Assembly: GCA_937930305.1 (NCBI GenBank)
Contig: CALGLE010000004.1
Span: 92,920-156,919, forward strand
Source of the DNA: an uncultured Granulosicoccaceae bacterium
Lineage (GTDB): Bacteria > Pseudomonadota > Gammaproteobacteria > Granulosicoccales > Granulosicoccaceae
Reading direction: 5' to 3'
Length of the DNA stretch: 64,000 nucleotides
Each line of letters starts with the position of its first letter. Position 1 is the stretch's first letter. This document shows positions 1-10,383 of this stretch, piece by piece. The translations under genes were made by a program, and so were the position numbers. The notes beneath the pieces are model-generated. The model was not told where the DNA came from, did no database searches, and saw nothing but the letters and a program-made list of their open reading frames with translations.

Positions 1-48
1 GCAATGAATTTTGCAGAATTCCACGATAATTATTTTGACGCAAATTAA
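1..48 (+). CDS. possible C-terminal end of a gene entering from the left
   Basis: Frame 1 is open from the first base to a TAA at 46-48 and would encode 15 residues ending NYFDAN. The other two forward frames stop within about 30 bases. It is too short to identify and may be chance. Confidence 0.2.
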   Translation, partial: AMNFAEFHDNYFDAN

Positions 49-120
49 TCGAACGAAGCGAAAATCAGATCTGGTACTGACCCCAAACGAGCCAATGAGT
101 ACTACGATAAAATTGCGTCG

Positions 121-167
121 TAACCCCGTAACCCCGTAACCCCAGAAGACGCAGAAGACGCAGAAGG
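121..167. repeat. two adjoining short tandem repeats
   Basis: An 8-base unit TAACCCCG occurs at 121-128 and 129-136 with a partial third copy at 137-143. It is followed directly by a 9-base unit AGAAGACGC at 144-152 and 153-161 with a partial third copy to 167. Nothing else convincing is seen between 49 and 401 apart from A/T-rich sequence ahead of the phosphatase gene. Slipped-strand duplication is the simple explanation. Confidence 0.7.
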
Positions 168-401
168 TGGTGTGAGCGATACGGTAAATTCTCCTTGATC
201 AGCATCAACCACATCATAAGAATCTATGTTGAAATCCTAGATTTTTAATTTCCAACATAGCGAATCATTCTCTAAATCCCAACCGGTTTTGATTACTGGT
301 TCCCATACGGGGATGATCTGGTCTTGCCATCAGGACACATTTGTTTACACTGTGCGTGGCCTTTGAAGGCCAACTTGATGCTCTCAAAACATGGACAAAC
401 A

Positions 402-1250
402 ATGATGTTGAAAAATCGAATTCACGCAGGTCTGGCTGCAGCGGCTACCGTCCTGGCAGCGCTCTCTATTCCTTCTCTAGCGCAAGCAGATGGCCATTCG
501 GCTGAGCGCTTAACCGTCTACTTTACGCGGCACGCTGAGAAAAAGACGGTAACCACCAATATTGGTGCTCCGACCATTATCTACACCACAGACGCTGACG
601 GAAATTTCATCGAAAACACAGCAGCCACTACTCAAGAAAAGGGTAGCAATCTGAATGAAGTGTGTGGTGAATCGAAGTGTGCTGAAGTGCTCAGTGGTGA
701 GGGTGAGCTTCGCGCAAGTCTTTTGGCTCAGTGGTTCCACGATAGCGGAATCGCACGTAAGGTTGATGCGGTATACGCAACACACAAAACGCGCACACAG
801 CAAACGGTTACGCCACTTGCAACAAGTCTTGGCTTGGATGTCATGCAGTTACCGTCGGTTGGTACCGAGTTGAATCCTGAAAGCACCACGCCTTCAGAAT
901 GCGCAACTTTGGAAGCCATTGAAGCCGCTCGATTTAATTCAGATATCGACACTATTGTTGTTGCTGGCCACAGTGGCACGTTGTACGACATCATGGGCTC
1001 TTTTGATGAGTTGAATGGGACAGGCGTAAAAGATTGTGGTGCTTTGACTGGCTTAGGCTTGAACACTGGCAACACCGTTCCAGGAACAGGCGATACGAAT
1101 CGTTTTCCTAAAGACTCAAAAGGTAAGGTTGCTGACTTTGGTGATCTTTGGAAAGTGGTTATAAAGCGAGACGGCACTGCTCGATTTGTGTGGCGTAAGC
1201 GTTTAGACCCATTGAGCCTACATGTGGATAAAATGAACTCTGCTAGGTAA
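402..1250 (+). CDS. exported histidine phosphatase superfamily protein
   Basis: A histidine phosphatase (phosphoglycerate mutase fold) of about 280 residues. Visible are the catalytic YFTRHAEKK motif, whose His is the phosphate acceptor in this family, and a second active-site His in VVAGHSGTLYD. The N-terminus (MMLKNRIHAGLAAAATVLAA, then SLAQA) is a typical signal peptide, so the protein probably acts in the periplasm. I chose the ATG pair at 402/405 because it places the signal peptide at the N-terminus; an in-frame start at 324 would add 26 residues before it. Two inserts rich in Asn/Thr and several Cys residues suggest an oxidised periplasmic fold. Substrate is unknown. The gene stands alone and is closed by a strong terminator. 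Confidence 0.75.
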   Translation: MMLKNRIHAGLAAAATVLAALSIPSLAQADGHSAERLTVYFTRHAEKKTVTTNIGAPTIIYTTDADGNFIENTAATTQEKGSNLNEVCGESKCAEVLSGEGELRASLLAQWFHDSGIARKVDAVYATHKTRTQQTVTPLATSLGLDVMQLPSVGTELNPESTTPSECATLEAIEAARFNSDIDTIVVAGHSGTLYDIMGSFDELNGTGVKDCGALTGLGLNTGNTVPGTGDTNRFPKDSKGKVADFGDLWKVVIKRDGTARFVWRKRLDPLSLHVDKMNSAR

Positions 1251-1303
1251 AGCGACTACTTGATGCGTTGGTTAGATTCAGATTAACGCAAGCTAGGTTT
1301 TAC

Positions 1304-1334
1304 AAAAAACCGCTCTTAGTCGAGCGGTTTTTTT
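1304..1334 (+). terminator. Rho-independent terminator after the histidine phosphatase gene
   Basis: A 12-bp perfect stem (AAAAAACCGCTC at 1304-1315 with its complement at 1323-1334) encloses a 7-nt loop. The right arm ends in seven T residues. It lies 54 bases past the stop codon. Confidence 0.85.
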
Positions 1335-1462
1335 GTTGTAGTGCACCTAAACCACATAGCGATACTTTGGTAATAGCGTTATCAGGGTAGTAACCAAAGG
1401 CGATGTTATCGTCGGGATGCGCCCATAAAATCTCAAGCCAACTCAGCATTAGCCTGAAGCAC

Positions 1463-1576
1463 CTAACGATCGTGCATTGCTAACATATCCCGAAAATCAG
1501 GATGGACATGATCATCACCCAAGGTGGCGACGAATTGGGCAACCGCGTAGGGGCGTGACGCTTTCTCATAGTCGGT
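1463..1576 (-). pseudogene. detached C-terminal coding remnant of the unknown protein
   Basis: This is the in-frame continuation of the gene at 1577-2287 beyond its TAA: 37 codons and a stop. Its composition (alternating hydrophobic and charged residues, VATLGDDHVHPDF) looks coding, while the neighbouring intergenic sequence does not. It has no start codon or ribosome site of its own. Confidence 0.45.
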
Positions 1577-2287
1577 TTACCAATGCTGATAAGTGATTTC
1601 GTATTGGTCTTTGCGTGGAAAACGGGTGGCGGGATCGGGGTAGGTTAAGCCGATGCGCCAGGGTTTGGGGGTGAGGCGGGCGCGATAACACGACTGGGCT
1701 TTGCATAAGCGCACGTACAGTCGATCGGCGGACAATGTCTTAAATAGTTTTTTCGCCACATCAGAATGCGGATCAATCGCTTCATTCACAATAAATACGC
1801 GATAGCCTGCGAAGGTTTTAAACACTTGGAAGGTGTAGTTTGGGTTCTGCTGTTGCACGCTTTCAATTTTCTGCAACAAGGTATCGGCGGTGGGTTGTGT
1901 TCGGCCGAACAGGCTCATTAATTTTACAAACAGCCCTGTTCGCGCAGAAGGCACGTCTACATCAGCAATGAACACCTGTGTGGTATTCAACACCAATGCG
2001 CCATAGTGGTTCCGTGTTAATACCCCCAGCAGTTCATCATCGGCACTCTTGAATTCCTCAATCACTTCCTCTTTGATGTAGCCGTTGGTGTAGCTGTAGC
2101 TTTTTACGTCATCAAAATCGCTGTCGTGCAGAATTTTAAATTGTTCGACTCGCTTTTCTGCATTGTGTCGTGCGTCCGCTTGGCTTTCGTTGGAGGCTCC
2201 CCAAACCGTCGCGTGGGTGACGCCAGGGGTAAAGCGGGTGGATTCAATAGGAACCTCAATTTTTTCCCAGTACTGTGCGAATTTCAT
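1577..2287 (-). CDS. unknown protein, probably shortened by an in-frame TAA
   Basis: A 236-residue product starting MKFAQYWEKIEVP; the frame could also begin 16 codons earlier at 2335. No catalytic motif or membrane segment is recognised. The C-terminus is dense in aromatic and basic residues (PKPWRIGLTYPDPATRFPRK) and ends QYEITYQHW-TAA. The same frame continues past that TAA for 37 more sense codons (1576 down to 1466, stop at 1463-1465) and reads like protein: TDYEKASRPYAVAQF, then HPDFRDMLAMHDR. A TTA-to-TAA change would restore W-L-T-D-Y-E. I infer either a recent nonsense mutation or a sequencing error; function is unknown. Confidence 0.6.
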   Translation of the reverse strand: MKFAQYWEKIEVPIESTRFTPGVTHATVWGASNESQADARHNAEKRVEQFKILHDSDFDDVKSYSYTNGYIKEEVIEEFKSADDELLGVLTRNHYGALVLNTTQVFIADVDVPSARTGLFVKLMSLFGRTQPTADTLLQKIESVQQQNPNYTFQVFKTFAGYRVFIVNEAIDPHSDVAKKLFKTLSADRLYVRLCKAQSCYRARLTPKPWRIGLTYPDPATRFPRKDQYEITYQHW

Positions 2288-2460
2288 AGTGTCCGTTCTC
2301 GATTGGGTGGGTTCGCCGATGGCACACCCTAACAAACGTCGTTGTTAGCGATCAAAATTTGCGATCTAAAAAACGCAAAGGCCCATGAATTGCTTTCAAT
2401 ATCGCAACTTCTGCTTTGTTCTACACTAGTACGTAATATGTAGAATCAACTAACGCACAT

Positions 2461-2535
2461 GTGGCCTCCCGTATTGGCCACCACTGAACCCAAATACGTG
2501 GCCCATTGTAGGGGTCACCACTGAGCGAGAACAAC
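2461..2535 (+). promoter_or_regulatory. structured 5' leader of thrS
   Basis: GTGGCC at 2461-2466 pairs with GGCCAC at 2476-2481 around a 9-nt loop, and another GTGGCC lies at 2498-2503. The phrase CACCACTGA occurs twice, next to the first stem and again just before the start codon. In E. coli ThrRS represses its own mRNA by binding tRNA-like leader hairpins. This leader may do something similar, but I see no clear anticodon-loop mimic. Confidence 0.3.
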
Positions 2536-4461
2536 ATGCCTCAAATTACTCTGCCTGACGGCAGTGCCCGTCAGTTTGCCAATCCCGTTACTGTGTTTGA
2601 TGTGGCTGCCGATATCGGTGCAGGCCTAGCCAAAGCCGCGTTAGCTGGCGTGGTAGACGGCACCCTGGTCGATACCAGCCACGTCATTGAAAACGATGCC
2701 ACCTTGGCCATTGTTACCAACAAAAGCGATGAGGCATTGCCTCTCATTCGTCACTCCACCGCTCACTTATTAGCCCAAGCGGTTAAGCAGCTGTATCCCG
2801 AAGCTCAAGTGACGATTGGGCCCGTGGTAGACGACGGCTTCTATTACGACTTCGCCTACGATCGTTCGTTTACGCCCGAAGACTTCGAAGCCATCGAGAA
2901 ACGCATGGCGGAATTGGCGTCATCGGGTGACAAAATTGAGCGCTCAACGCTCAGCCGAGATGAGGCAAAAGCGTTTTTCAAAAATTTGGGCGAAGACTAC
3001 AAAGCAGAAATTATCGACAGCATTCCAGCCAATGAAACTTTGTCTTTATATAAGCAAGGCGACTTTACGGATTTGTGCCGCGGGCCGCATGTGCCCAATA
3101 CGAATCACTTAAAGGCGTTTAAGTTAACGAAGCTCGCTGGTGCCTACTGGCGCGGGGACGCCAACAATCAAATGCTGCAACGCATTTATGGAACCGCGTT
3201 TACTGATAAAAAAGCCTTAAAAACGCATTTGCATAATTTAGCGGAAGCGGAAAAACGCGACCATCGAAAGCTGGGTAAAAAGCTGGATTTATTCCATTTG
3301 CAAGAAGAAGCGCCAGGCATGGTGTTTTGGCACCCACGCGGCTGGGCGATTTATCAAGCGGTGGAGCAGTACATGCGCCAACGCCAAGTGGAAGACGGCT
3401 ACCTCGAAATCAAAACGCCACAAATTGTGGATTACAGTTTGTGGGAGAAAAGTGGGCACGCGGATAAGTTCGGCGACAACATGTTCAATGTGGAAACAGA
3501 GGACAGGCGCTACGCGGTCAAACCGATGAACTGTCCTTGTCACGTGCAAGTGTTCAATCAGGGTTTGAAAAGCTACCGCGACTTGCCCTTACGCTATGCC
3601 GAATTCGGATCGTGCCACCGCAATGAAATGTCGGGGGCTTTGCACGGCATCATGCGTGTACGAGCTTTCACACAAGACGATGGGCACATCTTCTGCGCCG
3701 AAAACGATATTCAGGCTGAGGTTGCGAAATTCATCGAATTCCTGCACATGGTCTACACCGATTTTGGCTTCTCGGACATCATTTACCGATTATCGACTCG
3801 ACCGCCTGAGCGGGTGGGCAGCGATGAAGCTTGGGATCGGGCTGAGAAAGCCCTGGCCGTGGCGCTGGATTCTGCCGGCTTGCCGTGGGAAGAATTGCCA
3901 GGTGAAGGGGCGTTCTACGGGCCGAAAATCGAATTCTCTTTACGCGACTGCATCGGGCGAGTTTGGCAGTGCGGCACCATGCAAGTGGATTTTTCCATGC
4001 CTGGACGGCTAGACGCCAGCTTTGTGTCGGAAAGTGGTGAAAAGCAAGTGCCGGTGATGTTGCATCGGGCAACGATTGGCTCATTTGAACGATTTATCGG
4101 CATTCTCATTGAGCATCACGAGGGCCGATTGCCGCTTTGGTTGGCTCCAGTTCAAGCAGTTGTGCTGAATATCACCGACAAACACGCTTCTTACGTTGAG
4201 GAAGTGGCCAAAATTATGCAAAATAGCGGGTTACGTACTGAGTGTGATTTGCGGAATGAGAAGATCGGCTTTAAGATCCGCGAATGGACACTAGAACGTG
4301 TACCGTACCTGTTGGTAGCAGGGGACCGAGAAGTGGCTAATCGTGAAGTGGCAGTGCGCACTCGCAATGGCAAAGATCTGGGCACCTTTTCTATCGACAG
4401 TATCCAGCAAAAATTACTGACGGAAGTTGCCGAGCGGGCAGTTTCTGCAGTGGAGGAATAA
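2536..4461 (+). CDS. thrS: threonine--tRNA ligase
   Basis: Cytoplasmic class II synthetase that charges tRNA-Thr; 641 residues, the normal length. The order is TGS domain (about 1-62), editing domain with the metal-type HSTAHLLAQ motif near 73, catalytic core, then the anticodon-binding domain from about 540. The zinc ligands of the active site are present as C333 (MNCPCH), H384 (DDGHIF) and H510 (MLHRATIG). Start ATG follows GAGCGAGAACAAC, a weak ribosome site, which fits a regulated leader. It heads the thrS-infC-rpmI-rplT-pheST-ihfA block, and infC begins 4 nt after its stop. Confidence 0.97.
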   Translation: MPQITLPDGSARQFANPVTVFDVAADIGAGLAKAALAGVVDGTLVDTSHVIENDATLAIVTNKSDEALPLIRHSTAHLLAQAVKQLYPEAQVTIGPVVDDGFYYDFAYDRSFTPEDFEAIEKRMAELASSGDKIERSTLSRDEAKAFFKNLGEDYKAEIIDSIPANETLSLYKQGDFTDLCRGPHVPNTNHLKAFKLTKLAGAYWRGDANNQMLQRIYGTAFTDKKALKTHLHNLAEAEKRDHRKLGKKLDLFHLQEEAPGMVFWHPRGWAIYQAVEQYMRQRQVEDGYLEIKTPQIVDYSLWEKSGHADKFGDNMFNVETEDRRYAVKPMNCPCHVQVFNQGLKSYRDLPLRYAEFGSCHRNEMSGALHGIMRVRAFTQDDGHIFCAENDIQAEVAKFIEFLHMVYTDFGFSDIIYRLSTRPPERVGSDEAWDRAEKALAVALDSAGLPWEELPGEGAFYGPKIEFSLRDCIGRVWQCGTMQVDFSMPGRLDASFVSESGEKQVPVMLHRATIGSFERFIGILIEHHEGRLPLWLAPVQAVVLNITDKHASYVEEVAKIMQNSGLRTECDLRNEKIGFKIREWTLERVPYLLVAGDREVANREVAVRTRNGKDLGTFSIDSIQQKLLTEVAERAVSAVEE

Positions 4462-4467
4462 CGTATT
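4452..4467 (+). promoter_or_regulatory. Shine-Dalgarno and AUU start codon of infC
   Basis: GGAGG at 4452-4456 lies inside the last codons of thrS. An 8-nt spacer leads to ATT at 4465-4467, and the frame from ATT encodes [20 protein letters not shown], the expected IF3 N-terminus. No ATG, GTG or TTG lies between the thrS stop and this part of the frame. IF3 rejects non-canonical starts, so an AUU start gives autogenous repression. Confidence 0.93.
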
Positions 4468-4989
4468 TCTGCAAATAAGAAGATCAATCGGAAGAATGAT
4501 GAAATCACGGCTTCCGAAGTTCGGTTGATCGGTCAGGACGGCGAGCAAATTGGGGTGGTCAATATTGACGACGCCATTGCCCACGCTAAAGGGGTGAGTC
4601 TGGATCTGGTCGAGATCTCACCAAACGCTGAACCGCCGGTTTGTAAAATCATGGACCACGGGCGCTTTAAGTTCGAAATGAGCAAGCGCCAGAATTCGGC
4701 CAAGAAGAAGCAAAAGACGGTTCAAATTAAGGAAATCAAGTTCAGACCTGGCACCGAAGACGGCGATTACGCGGTCAAGATGCGCAACTTGGTGAGGTTT
4801 CTTGAGAACGGCGACAAAACCAAAATCACTCTACGGTTTCGTGGGCGAGAAATGGCTCATCGCGAGCTTGGCGCGCAGTTGTTGAAACGGGTTGAGCAAG
4901 ATTTGGCCGAGATCGGCGTGGTGGAGCAATTCCCCAAGCTCGAAGGGCGTCAGATGGTCATGGTTATTGCTCCAAAAAAGAGTGTTTGA
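4465..4989 (+). CDS. infC: translation initiation factor IF-3
   Basis: IF3 binds the 30S subunit, keeps it apart from 50S and proofreads start-codon and initiator-tRNA pairing. From the AUU start the product has 174 residues (E. coli 180). The N-domain carries KINRKNDEI and [35 protein letters not shown], split here by family convention near residue 75. A lysine-rich linker ([11 protein letters not shown]) follows, then the C-domain with [24 protein letters not shown] at 4525 would remove the N-terminal strand and is not used. The AUU start implies IF3-level feedback, with possible translational coupling to thrS. Confidence 0.96.
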   Translation: MSANKKINRKNDEITASEVRLIGQDGEQIGVVNIDDAIAHAKGVSLDLVEISPNAEPPVCKIMDHGRFKFEMSKRQNSAKKKQKTVQIKEIKFRPGTEDGDYAVKMRNLVRFLENGDKTKITLRFRGREMAHRELGAQLLKRVEQDLAEIGVVEQFPKLEGRQMVMVIAPKKSV

Positions 4990-5229
4990 GCCGCAAGGAT
5001 CAAATACTTAGCCCGCAAGGGATGCACGTTTGTTGTACAATTTCGGGCCTGCCTGGGTAGAACCGGGTGGGCCTATATAAAGCCTGTCACCTACTTTTTA
5101 GGGGTCAGCGCCCGAAACCCGAGCAATCGTGGTTGAGGGTTCGCCGCCGAGTTTGACGTACAGACACTACGACGTCACCGGCGATCTATAGCTGAAGCGT
5201 GATGCTTCACGAATTTTGGGAGTTGAACA
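4990..5229 (+). promoter_or_regulatory. untranslated leader between infC and rpmI
   Basis: This 240-nt gap holds no ORF but has structure. GCCTGCC (5047-5053) can pair with GGTGGGC (5066-5072) allowing two G-U pairs. TGAAGC (5193-5198) pairs perfectly with GCTTCA (5204-5209) just before the rpmI ribosome site GGGAG at 5218-5222. In E. coli, L20 represses rpmI-rplT by binding leader RNA that mimics its 23S site. This gap is the natural place for such an operator; that is inference. Confidence 0.35.
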
Positions 5230-5433
5230 GTGTCGAACAAGCAAAAGTCCGTCAGCGGGGCCGCGAAGCGTTTCAAGCGCACGGGTTCTGGTGGCTACAA
5301 GCGCAAGCAATCTCACCTGCGCCATATCCTCACGAAGAAAAGCACCAAGCGTAAGCGTCACTTACGTGGTAAGTCCATGGTGCACGACAGTGATGTGGTG
5401 TTAATTAAACGCATGTTGCCCAACGCGCGCTAA
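5230..5433 (+). CDS. rpmI: 50S ribosomal protein L35
   Basis: A 67-residue very basic protein of the large ribosomal subunit. The family signature is present: [34 protein letters not shown] and LIKRMLPNA at the C-terminus. Start is GTG, preceded by GGGAG with a 7-nt spacer. It is followed 12 nt later by rplT and is almost certainly translated from the same message. Confidence 0.96.
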   Translation: MSNKQKSVSGAAKRFKRTGSGGYKRKQSHLRHILTKKSTKRKRHLRGKSMVHDSDVVLIKRMLPNAR

Positions 5434-5445
5434 GGAGATTTTGCA

Positions 5446-5811
5446 ATGCCAAGAGTAAAACGCGGCGTCACGGCTCGTGCCGGCCACAAGAAAGTTTTAA
5501 AGCAAGCGAAAGGTTACCGAGGCGCTCGCAGCCGGGTATTTCGTGTTGCTAAGCAAGCGGTTACCAAAGCGGGTCAATACGCTTACCGTGACCGTAAAGC
5601 CAAGAAGCGCATCTTCCGTCGCTTATGGATCGCCCGCATCAACGCCGCTGCTCGTGAGAACGGTCTCACCTACAGCCGCATGATGCAAGGCTTGAAGCTG
5701 GCAGAAATTGAAGTCGACCGAAAAATGCTGGCTGATATCGCCATCGCCGATGCGGTAGCGTTTACCGCCATTGTCGATAAGGCGAAAGCTGGATTAGCCC
5801 AGCAAGCCTAA
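5446..5811 (+). CDS. rplT: 50S ribosomal protein L20
   Basis: A 121-residue early-assembly 23S rRNA binding protein. It begins [20 protein letters not shown], with the basic helical N-terminus ([21 protein letters not shown]) and globular C-domain ([19 protein letters not shown]). A strong AAGGAG site lies 8 nt before the ATG. In relatives L20 also represses its own operon through the rpmI leader. Confidence 0.97.
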   Translation: MPRVKRGVTARAGHKKVLKQAKGYRGARSRVFRVAKQAVTKAGQYAYRDRKAKKRIFRRLWIARINAAARENGLTYSRMMQGLKLAEIEVDRKMLADIAIADAVAFTAIVDKAKAGLAQQA

Positions 5812-5840
5812 CCGCTTAAGCAGGTTACGCCTTATCGACA

Positions 5841-6939
<1,099 letters not shown>

Positions 6940-6951
6940 ACGGGGCGCATC

Positions 6952-9384
6952 ATGAAATTCTCAGAGAATTGGTTACGTGAGTGGGTTAATCCACCGGTTG
7001 ATACCGACACCTTGTCAGACCAACTCACCTTCTTAGGTTTAGAAGTGGATGAGGTGGTGAGTGCGCAACCGGGTTTTAGTGATGTAGTAATCGCTCGCAT
7101 CGATAAAATTCGTCCGCACCCGGATGCGAAAAAGCTGCGTATTTGCGATGTGGATTGCGGCATGATCGATTTAGTCCAAGTGGTTTGCGGTGCACCCAAT
7201 GCACGCTTAGGTTTGGTGACTGCATTAGCGCAAGTGGGTGGTGTGTTGCCAAGCGGCATGAAAATTAAAGCGGCCAAACTTCGTGGTGAAGATTCGTCTG
7301 GCATGTTGTGTTCCGCTGCCGAATTGGGTTTGTCAGAAAGTAACGACGGCATTATTGAGCTACCTGCAAACGCACCGGTGGGGGAGCCCCTGGCTTCGTA
7401 TTTAGAGCTCAATGACAACATCATAGATATTGAACTCACGCCCGATCGCGGTGACTGTTTGAGCCTTCGCGGTATTGCTCGTGACTTGTGCGCAAAGAAT
7501 GACATCTCGCTCTTATTGCATGAAATCACTAACGTTGCACCTCAACACAAAGAAGAGTGGTTAGTGCAAGTGGCGCCCAGTTCGTCTTGTGTGCGTTACT
7601 GTGGCCGCATTATTCGTAACGTTAACCTGTCAGAACCTTCACCCACTTGGATGTCAGAACGCTTACGTCGTGCTGGCGTTCGAGCCATTAATCCAGCGGT
7701 TGATGTCACCAACTATGTGATGTTGGAGTTGGGTCAGCCCATGCATGCGTTTGACTTGGATAAGTTGCAAGGCACCATTCAAGTTCGTGAAGCCGGTGAG
7801 GGCGAAACGGTTGAACTGCTCGATGGTCGTACTGTGGAACTCAGTGGCGACACCACCGTTATAGCCGACGACAGCGGCGCGATTGGTATTGCAGGAATCA
7901 TGGGCGGGTTGAGTACAGCGGTGGATGAAAACACCACTAATATTTTATTTGAAGCGGCGTTGTTTTTACCCGAACGCACGATTGGTAAACCGCGCCAATA
8001 CAAGTGTCATACCGAATCTTCGCAGCGATTTGAACGCGGTGTTGACCCTAAATTGCAAAAAGATGCGATGGAATATGCCACAGGTTTACTGATGAATTTG
8101 GCGGGTGGTCAGCCCGGGCCGGTTACCGATTGGCAGGACACGCGAGGCCTACCGCTTGGCGAGCCTGTATTGCTTCGTCGCTCGCGATTGCAACGCATTA
8201 TTGGTGTGGCCCCCGAACCGGATAACGTGGAACGCATACTAAAACGTTTGGGAATTGATGCTGAGGCACAAGGTGATGATTGGACGGTAACGCCGCCCAG
8301 CTATCGCTATGATTTGCGCATTGAAGAGGATTTCATTGAAGAGGTTGCGCGGGTTAATGGCTTTGATTCTTTGCCGCGAACCTCCCCGGTGCACAAGCCT
8401 GAATTTCGTGAAGTAAAAGAGACTTTCGTTTCTTTAATTTCCATCAAACAACACATGGTGAATCGCGGTTATCAAGAAGTGGTGACCTACAGTTTTGTGG
8501 ATGCTGAGCAGCAAAACACACTGCGCCCTGATTTAGCCGCGTTACCTTTGGCTAATCCCATTTCATCGGACCTTGCCGTCATGCGCACCACCTTATTGGG
8601 TGGTTTGCTGGATACGCAACGTCGTAATCAAAGCCGGCAGTTAAATTCTTTACGTGTGTTTGAAACCGGTTTACGTTTTCTACAAGCCAGTGACGCTGTA
8701 ACCGATACTCTTCTGGATGCAAGCTTTCACGATGACTTGCAAATCGGGCATGGTTTAATTCAGCAATCGATGCTAGCGGGTTTGGCGGTGGGTTTGCGTG
8801 AACCGGAAAGCTGGAACACAACAGCGGATGAAGTGGATTTCTTTGATGTGAAGTCTGATTTAGAAGCGCTGCTCAGTAACGCCAATGGTAATCAAATTAC
8901 GTTTGGTGAATGCGCATTAGATACCTTGCATCCAGGGCAACGGGCCAGCGTGCTAGCCAATGGTGTGCAAGTGGGTTACATCGGACGTTTGAACCCGGGT
9001 TTACAGAAAGCAGTGGACTTGAACACCGCCCCGGTGGTGTTCGAAGTGGCATTAAAAGTCTTGCAAACGTCCACGTTACCCGCGGTAACACCGGTGTCAA
9101 AGTTCCCGCACGTGCGGCGTGATTTAGCCTTGTTAGTGGATGACAATATCGCTTGGTCGAAGCTTGAATCGTGCATCCAATCAGCCGCTCCGGCCATTGT
9201 CCAATCGGTCAAGCCATTCGACTTATACGAAGGTGATAAAGTGGATGCAGGGAAAAAGAGTGTCGCAATAGGCTTGATTCTGCAAGACTTTTCACGCACT
9301 CTAGAAGAGCAAGAGGTTGAGGACGCGGTGGAAAGCATCCTGGCTGCGGTAACATCTCAACTAGGAGCCGAGCTTCGGGGATAG
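6952..9384 (+). CDS. pheT: phenylalanine--tRNA ligase beta subunit
   Basis: 810 residues (E. coli 795), from MKFSENWLREWVNPPVDT. Regions in order: tRNA-binding OB fold of the EMAP type (about 40-150, with HPDAKKLRICDV), B3/B4 editing region (about 215-395, with VDVTNYVMLELGQPMHAFD), B5 domain (about 400-475), degenerate catalytic-like core, and the C-terminal FDX-ACB anticodon domain (KFPHVRRDLALLVDD to the end). The beta subunit hydrolyses Tyr-tRNA-Phe. ihfA begins 18 nt downstream. Confidence 0.97.
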   Translation: MKFSENWLREWVNPPVDTDTLSDQLTFLGLEVDEVVSAQPGFSDVVIARIDKIRPHPDAKKLRICDVDCGMIDLVQVVCGAPNARLGLVTALAQVGGVLPSGMKIKAAKLRGEDSSGMLCSAAELGLSESNDGIIELPANAPVGEPLASYLELNDNIIDIELTPDRGDCLSLRGIARDLCAKNDISLLLHEITNVAPQHKEEWLVQVAPSSSCVRYCGRIIRNVNLSEPSPTWMSERLRRAGVRAINPAVDVTNYVMLELGQPMHAFDLDKLQGTIQVREAGEGETVELLDGRTVELSGDTTVIADDSGAIGIAGIMGGLSTAVDENTTNILFEAALFLPERTIGKPRQYKCHTESSQRFERGVDPKLQKDAMEYATGLLMNLAGGQPGPVTDWQDTRGLPLGEPVLLRRSRLQRIIGVAPEPDNVERILKRLGIDAEAQGDDWTVTPPSYRYDLRIEEDFIEEVARVNGFDSLPRTSPVHKPEFREVKETFVSLISIKQHMVNRGYQEVVTYSFVDAEQQNTLRPDLAALPLANPISSDLAVMRTTLLGGLLDTQRRNQSRQLNSLRVFETGLRFLQASDAVTDTLLDASFHDDLQIGHGLIQQSMLAGLAVGLREPESWNTTADEVDFFDVKSDLEALLSNANGNQITFGECALDTLHPGQRASVLANGVQVGYIGRLNPGLQKAVDLNTAPVVFEVALKVLQTSTLPAVTPVSKFPHVRRDLALLVDDNIAWSKLESCIQSAAPAIVQSVKPFDLYEGDKVDAGKKSVAIGLILQDFSRTLEEQEVEDAVESILAAVTSQLGAELRG

Positions 9385-9402
9385 AAGACGGGGATAGAAA
9401 GC

Positions 9403-9696
9403 ATGGCGTTAACGAAAGCGGCAATGGCAGAAATGCTATTTGACGAACTTGGGCTGAACAAACGTGAAGCCAAGGAGTTCGTTGATCAGTTTTTTGAAGA
9501 AGTGCGTGCCTCTTTAGAATCGGGTCACGACGTTAAGTTATCTGGGTTTGGTAACTTCGTATTGCGTAATAAGAGTGAACGGCCGGGAAGAAACCCAAAA
9601 ACTGGCGAAGAAATCCCCATAACGGCTCGTCGAGTGGTAACGTTCCGTCCTGGTCAAAAATTGAAACAACGGGTAGAAGCTTATGCTGGAAATTAG
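9403..9696 (+). CDS. ihfA: integration host factor subunit alpha
   Basis: A 97-residue DNA-bending nucleoid protein that works as a heterodimer with IhfB. The HU/IHF signature is [21 protein letters not shown], with the arm proline that inserts between base pairs. C-terminal [17 protein letters not shown] is typical of the alpha chain. Position after pheT is conserved in gammaproteobacteria. The last 14 bases overlap the next gene. Confidence 0.96.
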   Translation: MALTKAAMAEMLFDELGLNKREAKEFVDQFFEEVRASLESGHDVKLSGFGNFVLRNKSERPGRNPKTGEEIPITARRVVTFRPGQKLKQRVEAYAGN

Positions 9697-10042
9697 CCCC
9701 GATATCGAGCTCCCCACCATTCCGAACAAACGCTACTTCACGATCGGTGAAGTGAGCGACTTGTGTGCCGTTAAGCCGCATGTGCTGAGATACTGGGAGC
9801 AGGAGTTTCCTGATCTAAAACCGGTTAAAAGACGCGGTAACCGTCGGTACTATCAACGCCATGACGTCATGTTGATTCGTCAAATCCGCAGTTTGTTATA
9901 CCTAGAGGGTTACACCATCACCGGGGCTCGTCATCATTTAGCTGGCGATGAAGTGAAAGGTGATAACGCTCAAAGCCAGCAGCTTATGCGTCAACTGCGT
10001 TCCGAGTTGGAGGATGTGCTGCGAATTCTGCGCACCGCTTAG
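9683..10042 (+). CDS. MerR-family transcriptional regulator
   Basis: A 119-residue protein with a MerR-type winged helix at about 12-85: [22 protein letters not shown], then [17 protein letters not shown] short C-terminal helix ([17 protein letters not shown]) may dimerise. No cysteines suitable for metal sensing are present in the C-terminal part. It overlaps ihfA by 14 bases, so translation is coupled. Small MerR proteins next to ihfA and tRNA-Pro are a conserved arrangement; their target is unknown to me. Confidence 0.85.
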   Translation: MLEISPDIELPTIPNKRYFTIGEVSDLCAVKPHVLRYWEQEFPDLKPVKRRGNRRYYQRHDVMLIRQIRSLLYLEGYTITGARHHLAGDEVKGDNAQSQQLMRQLRSELEDVLRILRTA

Positions 10043-10145
10043 TTCAAGTGGGCGTAGTCTAGAAATGGCCGAGTGTTTATGACGGTCAATTATTTGTCTT
10101 GTTAGCTCAATAGTTTTTGTGTTTCCGGTATCCTTAGGTTTCGGT

Positions 10146-10222
<77 letters not shown>

Positions 10223-10383
10223 ATTTTCCAACCAAAAATGTACCAACTTGCGAGCAACCCGATGCACTTCTGGAAGAACGGGGCTCTGAGGAAATTTGGC
10301 TCAAGAGCAGCTGAACTCCTCAACTATTCCGTGAACTGGCCGATCTTTCCCAAATAGGGTTAATTCGGCTTCGGAGCCAAGAC

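Noticed and set aside
61..100. Possible trace of a transposable element near the left edge (GGTACTGACCCC)
   Set aside because: The wording recalls sequence near some REP-associated transposases, but no transposase, terminal repeat or duplication is visible.
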